Below are positions 1-14,000 of a stretch of DNA of 64,000 nt, one piece after another (positions within the stretch are counted from its first letter, which is position 1; each line of letters starts with the position of its first letter). Under the pieces are notes generated by a model, which saw only the letters and a program-made list of their open reading frames with translations, made no database searches and had not been told where the DNA came from. Both the position numbers and the translations under genes were made by a program. The DNA comes from Micrasema longulum. Its lineage: Eukaryota > Arthropoda > Insecta > Trichoptera > Brachycentridae. Location: the NCBI GenBank assembly GCA_022494885.1, contig JAGVSM010001220.1, forward strand, positions 1 through 64,000, read 5' to 3'.

Positions 1-321
1 TTTTATAAATAACCTCCTTCCCCGCATCCTCTCAAATCAGTTGGTAAAACTGCATAAAACTTAGCGAGCGGCCGTCAGAAAAGCATTATAGACCGCTGTT
101 CCCGCTAAATGAATTGCTAATATATTGTGTAAATTGTGTGACTTGAACTAGTTTTGTACTATACTCATATTAAAAAAATACATGATTAGCCAAATTGGCT
201 TTCTACCTATGAAAACGTAATATGGTATGTATTTTGGCATTTAAACTGACATGCGACATAAAACAAAAAAAATCTACACTGCGTATAAAGAAATTGCTGA
301 GATATTGAAAAATGAGAATAA
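1..321. other. Non-coding, nothing recognised
   Basis: AT-rich sequence upstream of the decayed ORF, presumably intron of sif because exon 1 of the window starts in phase 1. No motif or gene seen. Confidence 0.5.
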
Positions 322-1640
322 ATGTCCATAATTAAGCACAATATCATTTTGAACAAAAATACGAACAAACTGAAGGAGCGTGTAAACGAGAGTACTGACT
401 TTCCAATACAAACGGACATTGTTGAAAGCGCATCCCAAATCTCAGACCCCACACTTAAAGTTACCAAATTTTCAGCTATAGCTAGAACATTAGATCAGTA
501 TGGCATTTTCGATCGAACAGGGACAGCTATCGTGTCCGCTGCACTTCACGATGTTGGCCTTATATCACGAAGCAACATATCAAACACATTTGATTGAATT
601 TTTAATTCGGCGTGAGAGAACAAAAACAAGAACCACTTTACAATCTCAGCCAATTACAGCAGATGCTGATCAGATTAATTCATATTCTGATAAACGTAAA
701 GGCAAAACCACAGTATCTTTCAAAAACCCGAAGAAAAATCAAAATGAAAATCACATAAGTCTGGTAAAAGAACTGGAATATGAGTATATTGGTCAAGTAT
801 CTATAAATATAGAAAGTGAAACTTCACGAGATAAATAGGATAAATTATAATTGTTGGATGGCGAGAAGCTGCCTATAGTTTTATTCACCTCAATAAAAAG
901 ACAGCCACCTGAAGTCACTAATAAAAAAGACTTAAATACTGATCAGCTATACTTAGACATTGTGAAGCTCTCAACTTTGGACATTGAAAATAAAATATGT
1001 TAAAGAGAACCCCTAGAAAAATATGGCACTCGAAGTAGCCTTCAACCGCAAACAGGATTCATAATCTGAATGTGTCTTACAATAATCCACCTGAGACTAA
1101 AAAGTGGCATTAATGACTTTCATTATTAAAGTTATACGTCGTTCAACATAAAAACAGAACCATCAAATTTTTATGATGCGCAGAATTTATATGAGTTAAT
1201 TGCTTTATCTTGTCATTTATCCAGTGAAAGAAAATGAGTAATTATTATAACCCAATTATTAAAAAAATAAAAATTCATATCCTCAAAATGTTATTTTAGC
1301 AGTGCTACCTAACGAGAGAAAAAAATGGTTTTTAGAAGAATTCCGAGAGCCTGCAAAATAAAACGGACTGCAATTACAAGTATCCGAATATTCTCATAAC
1401 CAGAATGTGGTATTTAGGCAACAGATTATGTGGATTTGATTAAGTAAGATAATCTGACAGAGTCTCGAATGACTGAACTTCCAGGATGATTTCAGAAGCA
1501 ATAGGAGACACGTCAATTATTCGGGAGGCCATCCTACCTTCCACCAAGGGGTTTCCCTGTCGCATTCGAGCTACACGGATTGTAAAAATAGCTAAGAAAG
1601 CATCAGTTACTGTCTGGAGAAACCAAAAAAAAAACGGCAA
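322..1640 (+). pseudogene. Decayed multicopy insect ORF, probably transposon-derived
   Basis: Conceptual translation gives SAIARTLDQYGIFDRTGTA and IVSAALHDVGLISRSNIS (about 472-582), then a frameshift into IRRERTKTRTTLQSQ and HISLVKELEYEYIGQVS (to 838), and a far weaker C-terminal trace GFPCRIRATRIVKIAKKAS (about 1548-1605). The order and wording resemble an uncharacterised protein family that occurs in many copies in some arthropod genomes; I recall this family only by sequence style, not by name. Stops and frameshifts throughout show it is dead. It lies in the sif intron in sense orientation. A protein search of the two longest pieces would settle it. Confidence 0.45.
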
Positions 1641-1883
1641 AAATCAATAAAATTGATTCCAGTTTTTATCACTAGTAATAACCGTCAATTTTAATCATCT
1701 CTGTATAAATATTTTATGATATGTAAAACTACTACACTAACGAATTATTTGTAAAAAACACTTATGTTAACGAACTACTTTTAACTTATTTTATATACCG
1801 TCTCTTTGTATGCTGACATATATGTATACATGTAAAAATTTCTTTTTCTGTTGTTTGTAATCTGAAATATTTAATGTTCACAG

Positions 1884-2002
1884 GAACTCGTATCGGCCAA
1901 GCATCTGAATGCTTCGTGTATTGGAAGGACCCCATGACTAACGATACTTGGGGGCTTAACTTTACTTCTCCAATAGATGCCAAACAGTTTCGAGAATGTT
2001 GC
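1884..2002 (+). CDS. sif: sif exon 1 of window: C-terminal half of WH1/EVH1 domain
   Basis: Reads (G)TRIGQASECFVYWKD, then TNDTWGLNFTSPIDAKQFRE and CC. This is the EVH1 pattern Y-W-x-D ... G-L-N-F-x-S/T ... D-A-x-x-F, forming the last strands and C-terminal helix of the fold. EVH1 domains bind proline-rich or related peptides. The acceptor is a run ending ttcacag at 1883; the exon opens with two bases of a split Gly codon (phase 1) and ends on a complete codon before gtaagt at 2003. The earlier half of the domain is not in the window: the preceding 1.9 kb holds only repeat-derived sequence. Residues 1-40 of the spliced product. Confidence 0.96.
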
Positions 2003-5000
2003 GTAAGTTGAATACACATACATACTTTATATCAGTAGATTCCCACCAAGTTCAAATATAATGATTTGAATATTTGCTTCCAAGTATGAACAAAAAAAAT
2101 ACGTTGACTTGTTCACTATTAATGCACCGATGTTTTATTTCAAATATATTTTTAGTATACCTAGCTCCCGTGATTCCTTTCCATGGTTTTGAACACATAT
2201 CAAAATACTTACATAAAACATTAGAAATGTGGTAAAATCGTGAGTTAAGATGAAGAAATATTAAGAATTCAATTTTTGTCCATATCAAGTTAAATTATTT
2301 TTGCGTTATATAAAATCTTTGATGGGCCGACATAAGAGTGTAACTGATTTTTTGTTCATTTTGTGATTTATTTGCGAAAACGTTCCTAGTACATGCCTGC
2401 ATCAATGGTATTAAGAGAAACATATTACAACAGATATGAAGAACATTTTAGAGAAGGTTTTATAGCAGTTTAGGCATCTACAGGGCTTATGACCTGTCAT
2501 TGTAAAGTAGCCACTTAAACTAGCCAATGACCCACACAGCGCAGCATGTCGAAAGCAAGAAGACGATGATGATGATAATGTGTGATTCATGTGCTATTAA
2601 TATTTTATATTAACGTATTACAACAGAGATGAAAAACATTATAGAGAAGGTAATATAGAAGTCTAGGCATCTACAAGTCTTATGACCTGTCATTGGCTGG
2701 TTTCAGTGGCCACATTACACACTGTGTAACATTCATCATTTTACCCATATTTGAACATTTATATTCCTTCAATTCTTTCATCTGTTGATAGTATGTAAGC
2801 CCTGTAGATGCCTAGACTTCTATATTAGCTTCTCCAAAATGTTCTTCATCTCTGTTGTAATATGTTAATGTTAACAGCTCCCAAGGAATTGAATCCAGTC
2901 CTTGTCTACAAAAATTTGGACAAACTCAAAGTATTGTATTAACAGTACACTGATACGACTACTCAAAACATAAATAAACAACTCTGTGCTTATTAAACTT
3001 CGATTTATTGAAATAAGTATGCACATTTGTGACATATTTTCAGTGGCACAAAACGTACAAGATGGTCTTAATAATATAAGTAGACTCATTTCTATCATTC
3101 ATTGAGTAGTAGAAATAGTATTAGTTAGTTCTACTTGTATGAATAGACTCATTTCTGTGCCATCTTTAATGGTTCAAGTAGTATATTTGTAATATTTCTG
3201 TTATTTGTACAAATTACTTAAATGTTTTAACACAAACGAAATTATCTTTAAATAATAACCCATTTTGCAAAATATGAGTTCTAAAGCTAAATAATTGGGT
3301 TCATAATGACGTTTTTTTGCTCTCCTGAAAAGTTGCACATTTGCAATAATACTCTTATGTTTACCCATTAAAGAAATATGAAAAATTAAAAATAATGTGT
3401 CCTCACTGGAGTTACTCGTGTAGAGGTAAAATGCAAATTTGTGAGTCAGAATGATTAAATAATAAATTCAAATTGAAAAATGAATATATCAACCTAGAAT
3501 AATATAAATGAAATTATTATTCAAAAGTTATCAATTAATTTAAATTACATTTTCATAATATTGTATAAAAAAAGGAGGTGAGATTCACTTTAATTTCAAT
3601 AATCATGTTTCGTTAGTAATTTCTAATTCAAACTTTCGCCTGACAAATTCATATAAAATACAGATTTTTATTTTGAAAAGAATACCATTGTTCCCCCATT
3701 GAGCATGGGCTGGCCCGTGTCGAGAATGATGTATAGGTACTTATGTTAATATGAATGTAAGACGAAAACTTACAAAGTAAATACATATTAGAATGTTCAA
3801 TCAAAATTTTCTGATTTTATTTTGTAACTTGAATGACGAGAATATTCCCCACTTATCGCATTGAATATGTTTTTTTAATAATAATATTTGATTCTGCTCC
3901 TTTCTTAAAAACAGTTTTTTTTCATCCATAAATAAATCTTCCAAATATTTCCCAAATCAAAATTTAAAGGTATCTGTACTGTGTAGACGTTTATTACAAA
4001 TTTAGTTAAAGGTGTGTTAGAAAAACCTTATCAACCAACTAACGATTACCCAAAAACTTGTTACATACTCACAAATTCAACTAAATTACCTACATTTTAA
4101 TGAAACGCGAGTTGGTTAAAGTACGTACCGTTCTTGAGAACAAAGTTGATTGATGAACTAAGTTTTCTCAACACAATGTACACTTTACTTAGAACGATAT
4201 CAGATAAGAAAGAAGGAATAGTGTTGTGCTCGTTCTTTTACAGGGTGCATAAGGCACTAAAATACTTGACGGTTACGCGTTATGCGTGACGTGTACCGGC
4301 CCCTTCAGTTTTAATACGTATTTGTCACTCTTTCTTGAGAAAAAAAATCTTGGACGCGTTATGAGAGCGATATGGAATAATCTTTACGGTTACTTACATA
4401 TTTCCGAGATAAATACCATTTTTATTTTATTTTAAAGCACTTAAATTCATATCTGCGGTGATGTTAGCGACTTATGCGAAAACTCGTTACAATGTTCTTT
4501 TTTTATTATAAAACTCTTAACAGAAAAAAAATACTATGAATCACATGTGGCCGATGTTATTATGTTCTGGTAAACGGCCTTAAAAAAAAAAAAAACGCAA
4601 TTTCAAACCGGGTCGGTACCGTGGTTAAGCTAAGGTTTCCTAGCTAGGACAGCGGTGCCCGTATCTTAACGGCCGGTGACTAAAAAGTGATTTCCGAGGA
4701 AAACAGTATTAAATGGTGTTGATAACACCGTTTTCCTACGAAACCACTCTCTAGTCCCCGTTACAACTGCTGTCTACCGCATCACCGTTCACTACGGCCG
4801 TTAAGATACGGGCGCCGCTGTCCTAGGAAACCCTAGTTATAGTGTCGCAGACTCACGGATCAGATGTACGATGTTCAAACCCCACTCTACAACAACTTGA
4901 TTCCCATTTTCTAAGAGTGAGTTATTTACCACCAGTAGTAAAAGCCCCCCAAAATTAAATTTTTTGGCTTAATTGTAAGAACTCAAATACTTTTCTTCAA

Positions 5001-8000
5001 CAAAGAAAGTTGTATTATGCAATACATTATTTGATCTGATGGGATTTAAAAAACGATAAATATGAACACGTTTCGGAATACATAAAATGTATAAACCATA
5101 TTAAAATGTAAGTCGTAGTAAAAAAATACACGAATACTGATTTTCAGCGATTGACAACTTTTTATGTGGTTTTACTTATTATTTAAAAAAAATATTATTT
5201 ATAAAATATAAATACGGTCAGAGGCATATTCTCGTCATCCGAGTGAAACATTAGTCTAAACCCCTTTTTTGCACACCCAAACCTCCGCACCCCTAGCCAC
5301 TGTTTGTATGTAAAATGATTGGTGTTGCATTCAAACGTCAGCGTGACGAATTGCAGTCGCCGCAGTTTAAGTTCGCGCGCAAGGCTTCCTCCAGCTACAG
5401 CTTGAAGGATGTCCCCAATGGAAAACAGAAACCCAAGGCCAAGAGGAAGCCTGTTTCTACCCCTGCCAGTCCTAACAGAGCCAGGTAAGTCTTCCATACG
5501 AATAATTATTTCTTTATCAAATACCTGTATGTCGTGTCCCTTAATTCAGACATTGATAGAACTACCAAAAAACCGTCAGCAGGGTACGTGCAAAACTAGA
5601 ACCTGAACCCAATATTTTATTAATTGCGATTTCAAGAGTTTCTTATTACTCTGTCTACATTTACATGCATTAAACGCGAGAGTACCCAAGAGATATCTTA
5701 CCCGCAAGGTAATTTAAACACCGCCCTTAATATTAACAGGTGACTTCTTGAGCTTTGGAGCTCTTGGGGAAGAGGTGTGAATACTAAAACCAATAACTTG
5801 GACAACCCACAAAATAGCTTAAAAATGTTTAGTTTACATTTCCAAAAATTAAAAAAAAAAGAAAACAATGCATTTTAAAAATATTTTACGATAATGTAAT
5901 ACAGTAAAACTAAAATATATTTATTTATTTATTATATATACGGCCTAAGCCAATTACAACAGTTACATGAAGAAACATAAATGCAAGAAACTGAACCAAA
6001 AGAACATAAAACTATTTGGCAAAGACGAACAAGGGCAAGCTAATAATGGTAAACTATATATTTATAAAAACGAAAAACATAAGACTTCGAGCTAAACCAT
6101 GCCAATCCAATTTCATCCCACACTGTTTAGTCGCGAAGAGATCTACGAAAAGCTGGAAGATCTATCCCAAATAATTCCAAGTCGTGTGATGTATTGACTA
6201 ATCTACACATTTTGGACATTGGGGCATAAAAACCAAAGTTTCTCTTAGAAGATTTTATAAATAGCAGATTTTGACTTCTAGTGGCATGCTACGGAACATG
6301 AAAAGAAATTGATTGCAACAGAGACGGGACACCACTTATAGCATTAAGTATTTTGAAAATGCATATAAAGTCCATCTCAGTTCTACGTCTCTCCAATGAA
6401 GATAGATTAAGAGATTGCTCTATTTCAAAATAGGAATAATTACCCCTTTGTAATCCGAGCAACCATGCCACTTTTCTTAGAAAACGGTGTTGGAAAAACT
6501 CAATATGGTCTATATGAGTCCTGTAGAATGGAAACCAAATAGGAGAAGCGTATTCTAGATGGGGTCGAACTAGTGGGCAATAAAGAGTTTTGATGGTATA
6601 AATATTTTTGAAGTCGTCGTCACTCCATTGATAAAACCAAGAAGTTTGAGAGATTTGTTTACAATATTATCAATATGTTTAGGATAGGAGAGTTTACTAT
6701 CTAAAGTAATGTCAAGATCCTTTACTGACGAAACCATTGAAAGGGAAGTATGTTTTTGTTTGTAGTTGAATTGTATAGGATTTTTTCGTCGCGTGAAAGA
6801 TATTATTATTTTAATTTTTAACCGTAGGTATTACCATACAGAGGACGCGGTAACCGATTCAATAAAGACAATATGCATGCATAATATGTTTAATAATATG
6901 CATGCTTCCACTTTTCATTATGTTGCATCCCTACTTAACACAGGGATCTTGGTCTCATAGAGTTAGGCATATAAATAAACGAATGACAAAAAAAAATGTA
7001 TATCTTGTTTAAATTTGCTGTATAAAATTTAACTATTACGATAATTTCTTTTTGTTTGTAAATTTTCAAAAAAAAGTTATTTCTATTTACCAGTCTATTA
7101 TTATCGTATGTTATTGTCAAAAAATAAAATGAAAATGCTCTATTTCAATATTAAGTTAATTTTTCCTCCTCTACATTTGTCACTTTAAAAGAAAAACAGG
7201 TATTTAATATTAATAATTTTATGTTTCTGTCAGTGAAAAATAATGCAAAAATACAGAAGTACGCGTGAGCTGAAACACCTTATAATTATACTAAAAGGAA
7301 TAATATTTGTAATTTAATATCTAGTAATTACTGTAAATAAGTCGTAGGAACAGATTTAAATACATGTTTTGACAGATGGTTGTGGGTGTGGTTTTACAGT
7401 TATTATTTATCAGTAAATTACATTTGTAGACTGCCTTTACGCCTGGTTTGAAGCAAATAGTGAAACGCGAAGCATACCTACCTGATGAAGAATGAAAAAT
7501 TATGTTACATTATTTCAATATGAACAAAAATGGTGTACAACAATTATAGTATGGGATTAAATAAACATAAGTCATTTACATTAAAAGTAAAATTAGTCGA
7601 AATGGGTTTTTTTTTTATTAATCATCGAATGAATCGATTTATGCACCTTGAAAATTACACTGAACTTAATAAAAAATATTGGTCTGTACTGCGGAGAACA
7701 GTCTTAGTTTGAGTTAAACTTTCGTGTATATCAAAAATTGAAACATAGAGGTCTAAATTAAAAAACACTTTAAAAATAATGGACTCATGTATTGGTGAGA
7801 AATGTTTTTATACAGTGACAATACCACTACCAAAAAGGCCGTATATATTAATTCCGTTTAGAAATTCGCCAACACAATATTCTACACATCATAACACTGG
7901 CATTCCTGTGCATGATCTGGATTTTATAAAAGAAAACTTAATATTTTTTACGTATTTATCATCATCACTCCCTTCCACATAGGGCACTGCATTGGTACAC

Positions 8001-11000
8001 CAATCGCAGCGTATCTTAATTATTGTTTTTCCATGAAAATAAGATGATCAGTTTAACGCTTTAGATACCAGTCTAGGGACTGTGAAATATTCTAGAGTAA
8101 AAACACCTTTTCAAATAAATATTTTATATCAACCATGTCAGGAATCGAACCAGAGACCTCTGCATGGTAGGCAAACGCGCTGACCATTACACCACGAGGC
8201 TGACTACATACAAAAGAAACCAATTTTATTTGATATGCATGCAGAAGTTTAAAACCTGTCGATTTTATATAAGTATGATTCCTTCAATAAACCCGAAATT
8301 GTACAAGTAAATACACAATTGAGTTGTTAACCAGCGTGTACGAAATAAAATAATAGTTTGTCCTTTTTCTTGAATTAAAATACAATTAGTATATTTATAT
8401 AAAATTTAAATAAATCAACCTATATTGGTATATTGAACAAAATAAATAAAATTGAAATACGTGTGACAGTGGAATCATCTCCCATCCTCCATCAAAGATG
8501 TTACTGCATTATCTCTGTTTAAATCACGTCTGAAGAAACATCTCCTTTCTCTTCCTTAATCTCTCCTCCTTTCTATTTTCCTCTTTTTTCCTTTTTCCCG
8601 TTGAGTAATTGTTTCGATTTAAGGTAATTTATAAACAAATAGGTTTTTCTCTATTTTTATATATCTTTAGCTTTTTAATGTTTTTTTCTATTGAATATGT
8701 TCTGTAACTTGAATTATAAAAATAAAACTTTCATTTTATTGGTTGGTTGGAAGAAATAACCATTTGGCAAAGAGCCCGCCAATGTACAAATAAAATTATG
8801 TACCAAAGTTAAATAAATAAATATATGGCGGGCTCAACAAAACACCCAGGCTTGAGATGTTTTTTTTTTTTCATCGGGTAGGGTATGGAACCCGGAACCT
8901 TCCGTGCGAGAGTCAAATGTTTTGCTATTACACCACGGAGGCCGCAAAAAAATCGTGGTATTATTTTTTTTTTTATCACAATAATAATAAAACAACATTA
9001 ACATTATAACCCAAAATCTTTTGTTGACGAGCATGATGAACAAACAAAAAATACTCAAAACAATTTTATTTTTTAAAATTAACAGCGGTGAAAATATATT
9101 TTTTTTTAATCTCTCCTACAAAATATGCATTAATAGACCATAATTACATTTGTGGGTCTCATTTTCTTTTATAAATAATGTTTTTTTTTTTCATTATTTA
9201 ACAAATGCTCTTATTTTAGGGAACCACAGTGCACATGTATGACAGCAGACCAGTACAATCGCCTTCGTTCTCAAGATCCGCGGTATCGTAAGTCAATTTT
9301 TAAATCATTCATAAAACCTGATAGTTACCCTCTTATTTAAATGTGATAAAATTAAGGATACAATTAATTCAAATCAAAATTTTATAAGGAATTCCAAATT
9401 TAAATGCAGTACTGAACCAATGAAATTAAAATAATTAGTATTGCAGGAATGAGACACAAATTAATAAAATTCGTATATATTACAAACATATATGGATAAT
9501 ATTTTTGGAAAAAAATACTGAATTTCGGGCTGATGATCTGACATTGGCTGGTTCAAGTCATCACTTCAAGTACTAGGCATCATTCCCCTATCTGTCATTG
9601 TATTAACATGTTGTTTTTTTTATTCTTCTAAGCCCTTAAATTCCCTATATTTTTGTGCGCTTTTTTCATGCGATTTCTAAATTATGCAGTTTTTTCAAGC
9701 AAATTAAAAAAATGTCTTCGCGAAAATAGCAACACGTGGTTCACATACTTAAAAGTCAATATTAAATATAATATTACAAATGGACATTTTAATTCTTAAC
9801 ATTAGTATAATTCCTTTGGTGGGTTTTCAAAAACAAAGATTCACTAAACAAACATAAAATATACATAAATTATAAAATGTAAATATGCAGATGATGACAG
9901 TTCAATTATAGTGAATTCTTCAATACGTATTATGTATCTTTTTTGGGTGATACCGTGTATGTTGGATTTGATCCAACATACACGGTATCACCCAAAAAAG
10001 ATACATAATATTGATAACAGTGACCGTAAAAACCTTCGCACCTCTTCAATACGTATTTCAATTTTAAAAATATTTTTTAAGTTATAATAAAAACATTAAT
10101 ATTGAATTAATTTTAAATAGGGCTAAGAGTTAATATACATATATAAAGAATTATAAAAAGTATTAATTACACTGTTTCGTGAATATTAAAGTGAAATAAA
10201 AATCGATGAAAGAATGATTGTAAAAATAATCTTTCGGATCCGCTTAATATCTGCGTCAATCTGATTAATACGGTAAAATCTACATGATCGTATATTTATT
10301 TGGTTCCAGTTCAGAAGGCATTAAATAGTTTTTTTTTATTTTTATGAAATTCAAATTAATTCGAATGTTTTGGTCTAAATTAGTTTTTTTCTTACCAGGT
10401 TCTTCGACCTTACCCCGCGCTACGACTCGCGCTACTGAGACTGAGGGGGCACGGGGCGCAGGGGGCGCAGGCCCGGGCGCCACCACTCTAGGGGACAAGG
10501 TGGCCGCGGCCACATCCAGCACTTCCTTATATGATAACGTTAGCGGCTCTGCCCCTCCAGCGCCGGCCAATGCTCATACTCTTCCAACCAAAGGTAGTAA
10601 AGTTGTTTGTTAAAGCCCTACGCATTGTCTGCAATTAAGATTCAAAGTATAAATGGTTATTGGGTTTAGGTCGTGAAAAATCGGAAAATCTACTCAAAAT
10701 ACTTTCTTAAATAATAAATGGTATAAATAATTATCGTATAACTGTAAAGTTAATTAACCAGTAGGTAGTAATGTTATTGTTTATTTTTGCATAAAAATGT
10801 CTGCCTTAAACAGGTTATACCCAGTTAGGCAGACTAGACATGATCCAGAGAAATCTAATACCTAAGTAAATATGAAGTAGATAAAGTAATTTTTATTTTG
10901 TTAATAACCTATGATTAAAAAAAATAAAATCAAACTCTTATTTTCAATTTTACTTTTATATACTCGTACATACTAGCTAGGAATTAAGATTGATTAACTT

Positions 11001-14000
11001 ACGTAGGCAACTTAATAAAAGAGGCCTTTTTTTAGTAACTGGTATTCCTTAGCAAGTTTTTATTTTTATCTCCTTTTTTAAGTGGTCGGTATTACATGGA
11101 AATATCTATATTACTTAAGAGGTCACGCATTTTGAAAAAGCAGTTCCTTGCCATCTCTATCCTAACTTTGATTTCCTGAGAGTAATCCCACTGATCATTT
11201 AGCCAGCATCCCAAATATTTATTCTGATGCACACATAAGTTTATTCTATTAAAGTTACACAACCATAGTTTTGGGAGACTCTTTCAATTAACGGGTGATA
11301 TAAAACTTTATTACGTGTATCGCTTTATAATAATTTATCATGGAGTGTTACAAAGTGTATGCCGGTTCAATTATTAAGAACTTGTGGTTAATTATTTATT
11401 TTTAATAGGGGTGTCTCGATCAGCAGAAGCTGGAGGGCAAACGGGAACTGGAAGTAGGATTAACAAGTCCCAGGATACAGCTACTATGACAACCAACACA
11501 CCAACTGTTACTAAGACGGTTACTGCTTCCGTTGGAACTCAGAATAATGTAAGTTTTTTCAGGCATTCACTACTGCATCAATTATTATTTCATTATTATT
11601 TTTCTTCATGTGCCCTATTATGTCCTCCTAATGTTGATGATCACCGTGGAGTAGGCATCTCTTTCTTGCGCCGATCGGAACAATTCCCCGACGCTCCTGA
11701 TGCCAGTCCACTTCCGTATGTTACGAAACCATGCCCTTATCTATTCCTCGGTGTCCCTCTATTTTGCCTTTCATAATATATTGGAGAAGTCTATACTAGT
11801 TCCCATGCAAGATGTGCCGCAGGTATGCAATTTTACGCCTCTTACTATACCAATCAACTAGCGATCTACTCTTGCTCTGCTGATTACCTGTACATTTGTT
11901 ACCCTTTCCATCAATGAAATTTTTAGCATGCGTCGTGGTTACCAAATTTTAAAGGCTTTCAGCTTGTTCAACATATTGACCTTTAAGGTTCATATTCCAA
12001 TCGCAAAACATGTTCTAATTTAGATAAAAATTTCATGAGCTGTTTCAATACGGCATTTCAGTTCCTCGTATGGGTCTAGGTCTTTTGAGAGTAGACAGTT
12101 TTGAGGAGAAGATTTTTGAAGATCATCACTCTCTCTATTGTTTTACTTTCAAACTCCAGGAAAATGTTGTCATAAGACAGTCGACTGATTATCAGAAATC
12201 TGGTGTTGTCTGTGTTAATGTTATTTATTTATTTATGGTACTTTTAGTACATAAAAAAGCTTTTATATCAAATTCTATAAGAATAATTTTATTATTTCTG
12301 CAAGTTCACATTATTTGTCTTTAATTTAGCCATGTGGGTCTGGATAAATTTAATAAGCCAGATACATGGTGCCTGCTTGAAAGCAATTTTGAACCAGACA
12401 AGTTTTTGCAACTTGAACGAAAAAATCCCAACTACGTTTACTATTTGAAGTAATATTCTCTTAGTATTATTAATGAATATCTTAACAAAATACGCAATGC
12501 ATTATTCAAGTATTTGAATACAAAATAAATCCACCAATTGCTACTTTTTTTGGCTGAAAACACTACTCATAATCATTTCCGTAGTAAATCTACATTTACA
12601 AATTTACTTTATTATGAAAAATCTGCTTTAATTTTGAATTCGATAATAATGATTTTATTATTTCTACGGTTTCATATTATTTGTTTTTGCTTTAACTAGT
12701 ACATCTGGATAATTTTTGTTATTGAATAATTTTATACGATCAAATCCGAACAGAGATTTTGAGATTCTGCGCTACCATATATGCGTTGCGCTTCTATATA
12801 TATAATTTGTTAAATGGCCTATGCACCATTGGGCGGCGTTAAACGGACAAAGAAAAATAATGATTGTTTATAAAGAAGATAATTCTTTCAAATTTCAGAA
12901 ATAATTGATTGAGTCAAATATAGTTATTATTATGGATAACTAATACAGCCCCATTTTCGTAATACTAGTATTTTGCAATGTGATAATCTACAGCGGTGAT
13001 TTATTGAGATTTTGTAAATACTGATCTTAAGTTCGACCTTAAGTTCAACTAATTGTTTTAATAAAATTATTTATTTTGTCATCTCATTCTGCTAATTTAT
13101 TCAAATGACTTAGAGAACTGGTAAATTTTAACTTTTTTACAGAAAAATCACTTCACTCTCACAATTTTGCACTTCTTGTGCTGGTTGCACACATGTATAA
13201 CAACTTTTCCTACCGCTAACTATAAAAATGTATTTATCAGATTGGAGTGAGTGAAGAAGCTCAGACCGGAGCATTAGGACCGCAAGGACCAGTAGGAGGT
13301 CAGCAGGAACACAAGTCTGAAGGTGTCCAAGCTGGTGGGACCCTTACCACGGGAATCAAGTCTTCCAGTACCAGCACCAGACCCGGAAAGGATCACATGC
13401 ACCATGTTTTGACACAAGCCAAGAGCATCGACTACGGAGACATCGAAATGGTAGAAAAAAGTTTTTGCCTACTTTTTCATCTTTATTAAAAACAATTAAA
13501 TAAGAAGTATAAGTAATAGCAGGCCCTGTATTATTGGTACAAATAGATGCTCGTTTTAGGAAGCTCACGACATAATAATACGGAACACGTTAAAAATGTA
13601 AACATTTTCCAAGTAAAATAAGAGTGCATAAATTGAAAACCAACCTGCACATTTTGTATTTTACTACATAATTACAGCACAGAAACGCTTGGCTCAAGAA
13701 AATTTGCATTTTTTTGGGACCTGTCCGGGAATCGAACCTGGAGCCTTCTGTTAGTGATGTAAGCTTTAGTATTTTTTTTCAAAGAAATGCTCTTTCTATT
13801 TTATTTTAGTAGTAAATAATCGTGTTAGAAAATGGGAAACAAATTATGATAGAGCGGGGCTTGAACCTTGAACCGCTTGATCCTGCGTCGGCGATACTGG
13901 TTTATAAAGCCCGGTGGTTAAAAAATAGCGCGGATGGCGAAGTGAGACAAAATGGAAAATTTTTTAAAAAATCGCTTTTTGGGCCTGTTTCGTGGTTTTT

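Larger units (their letters stand above)
2003..5356. other. sif intron 1
   Basis: Contains the foldback-repeat complex (2405-2945) and a SINE interrupted by a MITE (4605-4990). The rest (2946-4600, 4991-5356) is AT-rich with no recognised feature. Confidence 0.8.
5485..9219. other. sif intron 2
   Basis: Holds a CR1/jockey-like remnant (5940-6770), a dispersed repeat (6880-6975), a family-1 SINE (7958-8205) and a truncated family-2 SINE (8826-8944). Nothing recognised in the remaining AT-rich stretches, including 6980-7950 and 8210-8820. Confidence 0.8.
11549..13240. other. sif intron 5
   Basis: Holds an RTE-like remnant (11590-12215), a pair of direct repeats of about 100 bp (near 12,245-12,360 and 12,617-12,722, sharing ttttattatttct and catattatttgt) and a dispersed repeat copy at 13,085-13,175. 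Confidence 0.75.

Noticed and set aside
1..1883. N-terminal SIF exon carrying the start codon and first half of WH1
   Set aside because: No matching sequence seen; the region is occupied by a decayed unrelated ORF.
10280..10570. 96-codon minus-strand frame
   Set aside because: Antisense shadow of exon 4.
11384..11776. 130-codon open frame extending exon 5
   Set aside because: Only 11,409-11,548 is SIF-like; the rest runs past a good donor into an RTE-like remnant in antisense.
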